A DNA stretch of 8,482 nucleotides from Desulfobulbaceae bacterium UBA2213 (lineage in GTDB: Bacteria; Desulfobacterota; Desulfobulbia; Desulfobulbales; Desulfocapsaceae). The stretch lies in NCBI GenBank assembly GCA_002327225.1, contig DCUN01000058.1, forward strand, positions 1 to 8,482, given 5' to 3'. Shown here piece by piece: positions 1 through 4,802 of this stretch. A program made the position numbers and the translations under genes. Positions within the stretch are counted from its first letter, which is position 1. Each line of letters starts with the position of its first letter. The notes beneath the pieces are model-generated. The model made no database searches. It saw only the letters and a program-made list of their open reading frames with translations, and was not told where the DNA came from.

Positions 1-410
1 TGCCTCCAGAACAGGCCCTGCGCGGTGGGGAAAGTGATTGCCGCAATCGAACGCTGCACCAGATGTTTTTGATGATCAATCTCGGTGAACGCGCCGGTTC
101 CGGCTTGCCCAAGATTCGCCAGGGCTGGGAGATAGAAGGCGGTACAATACGTCTTTTTGATTCTTTTGAACCGTATGACCAGACCCGGTTGGAAATGACA
201 TGGGGGATGGCGGATGAGACGGGAAAAATGACGGGAAAGGTTTTTGACCTGCTGGTCTCGAATAACGCCCTGACTGTCTCTGTGTTAGCCGTCAAACTCG
301 AAAAATCGGAAAGCACTATAGAACGGGCTATCCGGGAATTGTGCAAGTTGGAACGACTCAGAAGGGTTGGCTCACGCAAGAGCGGCCATTGGGAGATCCT
401 GAATGATTAA
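1..410 (+). CDS. AlbA_2/HATPase transcriptional regulator (RecG-like), C-terminal part, 5' end outside window
   Basis: The frame is open from position 3, and the residues before the first ATG (position 63) already match the family, so the gene begins upstream of the window. Seen: the motif GERAGSGLPKI, typical of the last ATP-binding box of the HATPase_c_4 region in AlbA_2 (Schlafen-like) regulators. A short linker with a GKMT tetrapeptide repeat follows, then a C-terminal winged helix-turn-helix (about the last 55 residues). Known for the family: an N-terminal AlbA_2 nucleic-acid-binding domain, a GHKL-like ATPase region and a C-terminal winged helix, often annotated as RecG-like and often carried in type I restriction-modification loci. 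In the winged helix, the conserved Glu of the second helix reads Val (SVLAVKL), whereas the second copy at 3348-3749 has SELAAKL, so this copy may be drifting. The TAA stop is followed 3-10 bases later by the interior of another regulator gene, an unnatural junction. Function in vivo is unknown. Confidence 0.72.
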   Translation, partial: PPEQALRGGESDCRNRTLHQMFLMINLGERAGSGLPKIRQGWEIEGGTIRLFDSFEPYDQTRLEMTWGMADETGKMTGKVFDLLVSNNALTVSVLAVKLEKSESTIERAIRELCKLERLRRVGSRKSGHWEILND

Positions 411-423
411 CGTAGGCCATCTC
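28..423 (+). repeat. Long direct repeat, copy 1 (paired with 3355-3762)
   Basis: Aligned by eye with 3355-3762, this block shows 14 substitutions plus one 12-bp indel over about 396 bases, so roughly 96% identity. It covers the C-terminal regulator fragment and about 13 bases past its stop, ending in AGGCCATCTC in both copies. Beyond that point the two copies diverge sharply. Confidence 0.9.
219..242 (+). repeat. 12-bp in-frame tandem repeat (GKMT linker), short allele
   Basis: One full unit ACGGGAAAAATG (219-230) is followed by a diverged unit ACGGGAAAGGTT (231-242). It encodes TGKM-TGKV between the ATPase region and the winged helix. The paralogous copy at 3546-3581 has two full units plus the diverged one, so unit number differs by exactly one, as expected of replication slippage that keeps the reading frame. 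Confidence 0.8.
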
Positions 424-1033
424 CGAGCGGGGTGCCCCGATCCGTATCGCTTTCTTCGATGACCGCATTGAGGTCGAAAATCCCGGCATCCTCTTACCAG
501 GGATGACCATTGAGGATATGAAGAGCGGAGTTTCCAAGATCCGCAACCCTGTCATTGCCCGGGTCTTCCGTGAATTGAAACTGATTGAACAATGGGGCAG
601 CGGCGTGCGCAATATCCTGCACCAAAGCCGGGAAATGGGCCTGCCGGAACCATTGGTTCAGGAAATCGGTATGCGTCTGCGCTTCACTGTTTTTCTGGCT
701 CGGCCGATTGTTCTTGATAAACAGCAGGTCGGATCACGGTCGGGCAATGCCGCTCGGCCCGACTTAAGGGCCCAGTCAGGGGCCCAGTCAGGGGCCCAGT
801 CAGAAGCAGTGCTGCTGGCGTTGTCGGGTGCGCCTTTATCTGCCGCCGAACTGATGCATCTGCTCGGGCTGGAGACCAAGACAGGGGCTTTCAAACGGAA
901 GATAAAAGAACTGTTACAGCAGGCGCTGATTGAATACACTCTCCCTGATAAACCCACCAGCCGTCTGCAAAAGTACCGCCTGTCCGAATATGGTAAAGCG
1001 TATCTTGCCTCCACGGCAGACAATCATGCATAA
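416..1033 (+). pseudogene. Second AlbA_2/HATPase regulator, C-terminal half only (5'-truncated)
   Basis: The frame is open from 416, and homologous-looking residues start right at the junction (SERGAPIRIAFFDDRIEVE), well before the first ATG at 503. The N-terminal half, including the AlbA_2 domain, is therefore missing. No good ribosome binding site precedes 503. Seen: the HATPase_c_4-type stretch IRNPVIARVFRELKLIEQWG followed by SGVRNI, then a linker with three GAQS-type repeats, then a C-terminal winged helix (about residues 100-170 counted from position 503). This is a different subfamily from the gene at 1-410: the ATP-box reads EQWGSGV rather than GERAGSG. The stop overlaps a start codon at 1026 that opens an hsdS-like fragment, an arrangement expected inside a type I restriction-modification operon. 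The 3' part appears again as a decayed relic at 3872-3990. The remaining frame is intact, so a truncated protein could still be made, but I regard it as a broken gene. Confidence 0.68.
767..802 (+). repeat. 12-bp in-frame tandem repeat x3 (GAQS linker)
   Basis: Three contiguous units of (A/G)GGGCCCAGTCA occur at 767-778, 779-790 and 791-802. They differ only in the first base of unit one. They encode RAQS-GAQS-GAQS between the ATPase region and the winged helix. Both sequence and reading phase differ from the GKMT repeat of the neighbouring regulator, yet unit length and position in the protein are the same. Confidence 0.88.
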
Positions 1034-1177
1034 AGGAACTGTGGAGCTGCTTGAGGAACTTGGCCGTGCCTTTACTGGCCCCGACGGCATCAAGAAATGC
1101 GCAAGCTGATACTGACCCCGGCCATGCAGGGTAAACTGAATGAAAAACAGATAATGGGGTCTGGCCGCGATAACTAA
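1026..1177 (+). pseudogene. hsdS N-terminal fragment (type I restriction specificity subunit), frameshifted
   Basis: ATG at 1026 overlaps the stop of the preceding regulator by eight bases and opens MHKGTVELLEELGRAFTGPD then GIKK, closing at a TGA at 1107-1109. The match continues in another frame from 1097: MRKLILTPAMQGKL, ending at TAA 1175-1177. Joined at about 1090-1100 by a one- or two-base frameshift, this resembles the N-terminal helix of many HsdS subunits, where a short leader is followed by a pattern like LR-LIL-LA-QGKLV. HsdS directs a type I restriction-modification complex to its DNA target. Everything after about residue 40 is gone, including both target recognition domains, so it cannot function. 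The assignment rests on this short motif only. Confidence 0.5.
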
Positions 1178-1180
1178 CTA
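1171..1180 (+). promoter_or_regulatory. TAACTAACTA motif upstream of promoter
   Basis: The eight-base core TAACTAAC appears here, at 4021-4028 in the second block, and inside the right arm of the 36-bp palindrome at 2604-2639. It lies 20 bases ahead of the -35 element here. Operator function is a guess. Confidence 0.25.
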
Positions 1181-1199
1181 AAATCATTTTTAATAATTG

Positions 1200-1229
1200 T
1201 TGAAAGTTGGACTTTTTCGGGGCTATAAT
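1200..1229 (+). promoter_or_regulatory. Sigma70-type promoter for the AlbA_2-head/fic operon
   Basis: TTGAAA (1200-1205), an 18-base spacer, then a perfect TATAAT (1224-1229). This leaves a leader of about 90 bases before the ATG at 1325. The matching part of the second block keeps GGGGCGGCTATAAC (4047-4060) but has lost the -35 spacing, so this promoter is the better preserved one. Confidence 0.6.
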
Positions 1230-1324
1230 GACCTCTTTAAAGGTCAAGAACGCAAATATAGAGTCACGCAACCCATGGTCAGGGCTGGCTCAGAATGTGC
1301 CCATATATCAACAAAGGAGTCGGT

Positions 1325-1483
1325 ATGACCAACATTCATACTCTTGAAGACATTGCCGCCACCCTTTCTGAAACCCTTAGTCTGGAATGCAAGCTGGCAG
1401 CAGGACGGGACGGTAAAGGACAGCTTCCTGTCGACTTCTGGTTGACATTCAGCGCCTTAGCCAACCAAGTGGATGCCGCATGA
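1325..1483 (+). CDS. AlbA_2 domain head fragment, 52 aa, translationally coupled to fic
   Basis: ATG 1325 has a strong Shine-Dalgarno (AAAGGAGT, 1313-1320; 4-base gap), which is why I prefer it to the in-frame ATG at 1295. The product, MTNIHTLEDIAATLSETLSL then ECKLAAGRDGKGQLP and DFWLTFSALANQ, resembles the beginning of AlbA_2 (Schlafen-like) regulators. There the pattern E-LE-K-A-GRDG-G-LP-FW-T-SA-AN usually runs on into a Gly-rich strand (GG-I-LG). Here it stops after ANQVDAA. The domain is therefore cut off after about 50 residues, and its missing part corresponds to the kind of C-terminal fragments at 1-410 and 3348-3749. Its TGA overlaps the fic ATG (ATGA, 1480-1483). It could be an inert relic that now serves as a translation-coupling leader, or a small partner protein for Fic. 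The sequence does not decide between these. Confidence 0.6.
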   Translation: MTNIHTLEDIAATLSETLSLECKLAAGRDGKGQLPVDFWLTFSALANQVDAA

Positions 1484-2613
1484 AATTCGAGACCTTTAGC
1501 CCCGGCCATTGGCAACCACGCTACCAGTATAAGAGTTTCGAGCCGGTACCGGTCAATCACGATTGGACTTGGGAAGACCCTGTTGTCAATACCCTGCTGG
1601 AACAGGCCAACCGAATGCTGGGCGAACTCAATGCCTTTTCTCTGATCGTCCCGGATATTGATCTTTTTATTGAGATGCATGTGGTGAAGGAGGCGCAGAC
1701 CTCCAGCCGGATCGAGGGTACCCAGACCGGTATCGACGAGGCCCTGATGTCGGAAGACCAGATTCAGCCGGAAAAGCGCAACGATTGGCGCGAGGTGCGC
1801 AACTATATCGACGCGGTAAACACCGCCATCGCCGAGTTGCAGACCTTGCCGCTCTCCAACCGCCTGCTGAAACAGACCCACGCCCTCCTGATGCGTGGGG
1901 TACGGGGCGAACACAAGCAACCAGGCGAGTTCCGCGCCAGCCAGAATTGGATCGGAGGCTCCAGTCTGATGGACGCTTCGTTCATTCCACCGCACCAGGA
2001 CGGGGTTGCCGAACTGATGAGTGATCTGGAGCTGTTTTGGCATAATGAGGAGATTGTGGTGCCGCATCTGATTCGGGTGGCGATCAGCCATTATCAGTTC
2101 GAGACTATTCACCCGTTCCTGGATGGTAATGGCCGGATCGGTCGGCTGCTGATTCCTCTCTATCTGGTAAATCACGGACTGCTGGCCAAGCCGTCGCTCT
2201 ATCTTTCGGATTTTTTTGAGCGCAATCGAGCCAGTTACTACGATGCCTTGATGCGGGTTCGGATCAGCAATGACCTTATTCACTGGGTACGCTTTTTTTT
2301 GACCGGCATCGCGGAAACTGCTGCCAAGGGCCGGGATGTCTTCAGGCAGATTCTGACCCTGCGTACCGAGATGGAACAGCAGATAAGGCAGCTTGGCAAG
2401 AGAGCCCCCAATGCCCTGCTGATGCTCAATGTATTGTACCGCAAACCGGTGGTTTGCGCAGCTGACATCGAGACGGCTTTGTCGGTAAGCACCCCAACGG
2501 CCAATGCCTTGATCCGGGACTTTGAACGGCTGGGCATCCTGAAAGAAATCACGGGACAGCGGCGGGGACGCAGCTTTGTGTTTGATCGTTACCTTCGGCT
2601 GTTCGTTAGTTAA
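1480..2613 (+). CDS. Fic family AMP-transferase (class II) with C-terminal winged helix
   Basis: This 377-residue protein has the expected length for stand-alone Fic/Doc enzymes and appears intact. Seen: the inhibitory-helix motif (S/T)xxxE(G/N) as S75-SRI-E79-G80 near the N-terminus, which marks a class II, self-inhibited Fic. A flap-like stretch ending FIPPHQDGVAELM precedes the complete catalytic motif HPFLDGNGRIGR (H211 to R222). A C-terminal winged helix lies at about residues 310-370. Known for the family: the His acts as base in transferring AMP (or another phosphate-containing group) from a nucleotide to a hydroxyl side chain of a target protein, and Glu79 would block ATP gamma-phosphate positioning until relieved. 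The target is unknown. The start at 1480 overlaps the stop of the small AlbA_2-head gene and has no strong ribosome site of its own, so translation is probably coupled. The winged helix suggests DNA binding, perhaps to nearby palindromes. The stop codon lies inside a 36-bp inverted repeat. Confidence 0.92.
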   Translation: MKFETFSPGHWQPRYQYKSFEPVPVNHDWTWEDPVVNTLLEQANRMLGELNAFSLIVPDIDLFIEMHVVKEAQTSSRIEGTQTGIDEALMSEDQIQPEKRNDWREVRNYIDAVNTAIAELQTLPLSNRLLKQTHALLMRGVRGEHKQPGEFRASQNWIGGSSLMDASFIPPHQDGVAELMSDLELFWHNEEIVVPHLIRVAISHYQFETIHPFLDGNGRIGRLLIPLYLVNHGLLAKPSLYLSDFFERNRASYYDALMRVRISNDLIHWVRFFLTGIAETAAKGRDVFRQILTLRTEMEQQIRQLGKRAPNALLMLNVLYRKPVVCAADIETALSVSTPTANALIRDFERLGILKEITGQRRGRSFVFDRYLRLFVS

Positions 2614-2639
2614 GCTAAAACTGTTTCAGTTAACTAACG
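2604..2639. repeat. 36-bp imperfect palindrome overlapping the fic stop codon
   Basis: Outer arms CGTTAGTTAA (2604-2613) and TTAACTAACG (2630-2639) are perfect reverse complements. Inside them, CTAAAAC and GTTTCAG pair with one mismatch around a single T, with one bulged G at 2614. No U-tract follows, so it is a poor intrinsic terminator. An operator for a dimeric DNA-binding protein, or an mRNA-stabilising hairpin between fic and the next gene, seems likelier. Confidence 0.7.
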
Positions 2640-2656
2640 ACGAGGTTAAGTAAGAT

Positions 2657-3043
2657 ATGGCGCGAGAAAATATGAAAACACCCGAAGATATCTGCCCCGA
2701 TTTTCCCGAGTGGCCGGAAAGCTGGCACGGCGTTGAGGAAGACATTCCATATGGGCAAAGTCTGGTGGCGGTGATGCGGCCGTTTGTGTTGCACCTGATT
2801 GACAATGGGTTGGCCAGGAAGACCATCCGGAAGCACATGGACTATCTCTGGCTGCTGGGCGGCGAGATCATCCGGGATGTCGGAATGGATGAGGAATACG
2901 ACATCGCGCCGGAGGAAAAACTCCGGCAAAGTGTTGACGAGGAGGGCGGACCTTACTGCCGACACCTTGACTCCAAAAATGACATGCGAGCCTTTGACGC
3001 CACCTGCCGGAAGTTCCATAAATTTTTGAACCCGCGATCATGA
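2657..3043 (+). CDS. Conserved-looking hypothetical protein, 128 aa
   Basis: I do not recognise a named function. The protein is acidic and soluble with no signal peptide or membrane segment. Distinctive stretches are FPEWPESWHGVEEDIPYG, a central helical part RPFVLHLIDNGLARKTIRKH followed by MDYLWLLGGEIIRD, and an end with GGPYCRHLDS and FDATCRKFHKFL. The central part recalls the SAM-like core-binding helices of tyrosine recombinases (helices with 'S-KTIR-H' wording), but no catalytic domain follows, so this likeness may be structural only. I recall similar uncharacterised proteins in deltaproteobacterial genomes. The start at 2657 is preceded by a modest GAGG (2642-2645, spacing 11); an in-frame ATG at 2672 is possible. 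The stop overlaps the next ATG (3040). It lies 43 bases after fic with only the palindrome between, so it probably shares the fic transcript. Confidence 0.7.
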   Translation: MARENMKTPEDICPDFPEWPESWHGVEEDIPYGQSLVAVMRPFVLHLIDNGLARKTIRKHMDYLWLLGGEIIRDVGMDEEYDIAPEEKLRQSVDEEGGPYCRHLDSKNDMRAFDATCRKFHKFLNPRS

Positions 3044-3138
3044 ATCAATCCGACCGGTGGATCGGATCTGACTGGTCAGACGGCGAAAAGACCACTTGGT
3101 CGGACCATTGTAAGAAGCTAGAGGCAGGTGAGCCATGA
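3040..3138 (+). CDS. Small ORF, 32 aa, ATGA-coupled at both ends
   Basis: The ATG at 3040 overlaps the stop of the 128-aa gene, and the TGA at 3136-3138 overlaps the start of the next small ORF. The peptide is rich in Ser, Asp and Trp (RWIGSDWSDGEKTTWSDHCK), polar, with no membrane segment. The stretch also contains short palindromes at the DNA level, e.g. TCTGACTGGTCAGA (3067-3080) and TGGTCGGACCA (3099-3109). No recognised family. The perfect overlaps argue for translation, but the small size means it could be chance. Confidence 0.3.
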   Translation: MNQSDRWIGSDWSDGEKTTWSDHCKKLEAGEP

Positions 3139-3245
3139 GCAAGCAACATTCAAAACTTCGCGAATTGAGTCACCGTCCCACCACAGTCCGTGACAAATCG
3201 CTGTGGCCGGATTTGGCCATGCTTGAGGTTTTAGCGCAGTTGTGA
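3135..3245 (+). CDS. Small ORF, 36 aa, third member of an ATGA-overlap chain
   Basis: The start at 3135 overlaps the preceding stop, and GAGGCAGGTGAG (3121-3132) offers a purine-rich ribosome site. The peptide is MSKQHSKLRELSHRPTTVRD then KSLWPDLAMLEVLAQL: basic at the front, hydrophobic at the end. It could be the truncated head of a larger gene, because the debris block begins soon after (about 3355). Not recognised. Confidence 0.3.
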   Translation: MSKQHSKLRELSHRPTTVRDKSLWPDLAMLEVLAQL

Positions 3246-3347
3246 CCTAAGAGGTTATGGGCAATAACAAACTCAGTGGTTAGCTGTCCGGTTTGAAATT
3301 AGCCTGATTTGTTTAGGTAAGCTTTGCATTATTGAGAAACATTAAAC

Positions 3348-3749
3348 TTGCACTGGGAAAGTGATTGCCGCAATCGTACGCTGCACCAGATGTTTTTGAT
3401 GATCAATCTCGGTGAGCGCGCCGGCTCCGGCTTGCCAAAGATTCGCCAGGGCTGGGAGATAGAAGGCGGCACGATACGGCTCTTTGATTCTTTTGAACCG
3501 TATGACCAGACCCGGTTGGAAATGACGTGGGGGATGGCGGATGAGACGGGAAAAATGACGGGAAAAATGACGGGAAAGGTTTTTGACCTGCTGGTCTCGA
3601 ATAACGCCCTGACTGTCTCTGAGTTAGCCGCCAAACTCGAAAAATCGGAAAGCACTATAGAACGGGCTATCCGGGAATTGTGCAAGTTGGAACGACTCAG
3701 AAGGGTTGGCTCACGCAAGAGCGGCCATTGGGAGATCCTGGATGATTAG
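3348..3749 (+). pseudogene. AlbA_2/HATPase regulator, C-terminal fragment, second copy
   Basis: This is a near duplicate of the fragment at 28-410. Homology begins abruptly at about 3355 (GGGAAAGTGATTGCCGC), so the AlbA_2 domain and most of the ATPase region are absent. Possible starts are TTG 3348 or ATG 3390, neither with a convincing ribosome site. The preserved part has GERAGSGLPKI, an expanded linker (TGKMTGKMTGKV) and a winged helix whose second helix keeps the consensus wording SELAAKL. The frame is intact to TAG 3747-3749, which is notable for a headless copy and suggests recent duplication or gene conversion. Expression would give only a linker plus winged-helix protein of about 120 residues. 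Confidence 0.7.
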
Positions 3750-3762
3750 CGCAGGCCATCTC
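3355..3762 (+). repeat. Long direct repeat, copy 2 (paired with 28-423)
   Basis: The offset to copy 1 is 3327 bases at the left end and 3339 at the right, fully explained by one additional 12-bp linker unit. Downstream, shorter and more diverged matches continue in the same order (3872-3973 with 789-890; 4001-4060 with 1151-1229), so the whole block is collinear with 28-1260. Confidence 0.9.
3546..3581 (+). repeat. 12-bp in-frame tandem repeat (GKMT linker), long allele
   Basis: Two exact units ACGGGAAAAATG (3546-3557, 3558-3569) and one diverged unit (3570-3581). This is one unit longer than the matching site at 219-242. Confidence 0.85.
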
Positions 3763-4076
3763 AAAAGAAAAAAGGTCAAGTCCGGCCTTGGCTTCTAATG
3801 GTGGGGGAAATTCATTCAAGTCCAGAACGTTACGTATGGAATGCCCCGGAGCCTGCTATCATGTTGTGAACCAGGGGCCCAGTTGGAATAGGTGCTGCTG
3901 GTGTTGTCGGAAACGCCTTTATCCGTCACCGAATGAATACATCTGCTTGGGATGGAGACCATGACACCAGTAAAGAGGGGACGGATTTGTTAAGTCATAA
4001 GGAATGGGATCTGGCCGTACTAACTAACTGAAAGAATACATCTTCCGGGGCGGCTATAACGTTTTTAAGGCCAAAG
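3763..4076 (+). pseudogene. Degraded copy of second regulator, hsdS scrap and promoter
   Basis: This stretch carries no credible gene. Bases 3872-3973 align without gaps to 789-890, the repeat end and winged-helix start of the regulator at 416-1033, at roughly 75-80% by eye. In the corresponding frame there are stops at 3889-3891 (TAG) and 3934-3936 (TGA), and only one GAQS unit remains. Bases 4001-4030 match 1151-1180 (23 of 30), including CTGGCCG and TAACTAACT. TCTTCCGGGGCGGCTATAAC (4041-4060) matches the TATAAT promoter region of the first block. Bases 3763-3871 show no similarity I could identify. Confidence 0.6.
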
Positions 4077-4142
4077 GCACAAATTATACGAATTGTGCAC
4101 CTCTCTTAAATTGTGTCACTCTTATTGGCCCCACAAATTATT
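4077..4142. promoter_or_regulatory. Cluster of CACAA/TTGTG motifs in alternating orientation
   Basis: GCACAA (4077-4082) and TTGTGC (4093-4098) form an inverted pair. AAATTGTG (4108-4115) and CACAAATT (4132-4139) form a second, wider pair. CACAAATTAT occurs exactly twice (4078-4087, 4132-4141). Together they look like repeated operator half-sites lying between the degraded promoter and the truncated Fic gene. No regulator can be named. Confidence 0.35.
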
Positions 4143-4190
4143 AATGCGCCATTTTATTGGCGCATTAATTGACGTAATGCGCCAATAAAA
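4141..4190. repeat. Nested, mutually exclusive perfect inverted repeats (TAATGCGCCAATAAAA)
   Basis: TTAATGCGCCA (4141-4151) pairs perfectly with TGGCGCATTAA (4158-4168) across a 6-base loop. The middle arm also belongs to a longer perfect 16-bp repeat: TTTTATTGGCGCATTA (4152-4167) with TAATGCGCCAATAAAA (4175-4190) across 7 bases. Three copies of the same element thus lie in alternating orientation, and a partial fourth, TTATTGGCC, lies at 4122-4130. The last arm ends exactly where Fic homology starts (about 4188). No U-tract follows on either strand. Confidence 0.85.
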
Positions 4191-4787
4191 CTTGATGAGC
4201 TGTTCCGGATTATTCTCTCGATGGCCCGGGAGATTCGCGATCCCTTTGAGCAGTCATTTTTTGTGATGGTCCATCTTCCTTACCTGCAACCGTTTGAGGA
4301 TGTGAACAAACGTGTCTCCCGGCTCGCCGCCAATATCCCCTTGATTCGGCACAACCTCTGTCCGCTCTCGTTCATCGACGTGCCGGAACGTGCCTATATC
4401 GATGCCATGCTGGGGGTCTATGGGCAGAACCGGATAGAGTTGCTGCGCGATGTCTTCGCCTGGGCCTATGAACGCTCCTGTCAGCATTATCTGGCAGTCC
4501 GCCGGGAGCTGGTGCCGTCTGATACCTTCCGTCTACGATACCGGCAGAAGCTCAGCGAGACAATAAAGACAATTATTCTGCAACAGCAGGCTCCCACTCA
4601 AAAAGCGGTGCTGGCGGGTATTGCTTTGTCAGTGCCTGAAGAGGATCGCGACAAGTTCATCAAGCTTGTCCTGGAAGAGTTTGCAAACCTGCATGAGGGG
4701 AATGCAATACGCTTTGGTGTCAGTCCCCGGGAGTTTGCCGTATGGCAAGAGAAAATCAAGCAGCTGGAAGTGGACTCCTTATTGTAA
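4188..4787 (+). pseudogene. Fic-like protein with QPFEDVNKR motif, 5'-truncated
   Basis: Family-like residues begin at 4188 (KLDELFRIILSMAREIRDPF), but the frame is closed just upstream (TGA 4170-4172). The first start, ATG 4221, falls within the conserved domain and has no ribosome site. About the N-terminal half is missing. Seen: the Fic core motif written HLPYLQPFEDVNKRVSRLAA, so the catalytic His of HPFxDGNGRxxR is Gln, and the two Gly of the anion-hole region are Val and Lys. Phe, Asp, Asn and the Arg residues remain. From memory, a subgroup of Fic-domain proteins shares this wording, so the change is probably ancestral and not due to decay. Such proteins would not be expected to AMPylate by the usual mechanism. 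The last ~70 residues may form a winged helix (TQKAVLAGIALSVPEED). The frame is clean for 188 codons after 4221, so truncation is probably recent. It sits at the end of the second duplicated block, just as the active Fic sits at the end of the first. Confidence 0.68.
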
Positions 4788-4802
4788 GGCAAAGGAGTTG
4801 AG

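Noticed and set aside
767..802. Tandem repeats read as a CRISPR array
   Set aside because: Units are 12 bp, directly contiguous, without spacers, and in frame with the coding sequence.
658..1271. Minus-strand frames of 121 and 126 codons
   Set aside because: They mirror the regulator-2 tail and its repeats, with no ribosome site or plausible protein.
1336..2283. Long minus-strand open frame of 315 codons
   Set aside because: It lies antisense to the well-supported fic gene, has no recognisable domain, and arises from fic codon bias.
28..3762. Long direct repeats read as the ends of a composite transposon or insertion sequence
   Set aside because: The repeats are protein-coding fragments without terminal inverted repeats, and no transposase is present between or inside them.
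4152..4190. Strong 16-bp hairpin read as an intrinsic terminator
   Set aside because: No T-run follows the stem on either strand, so the palindrome is better seen as a binding site or recombination site.
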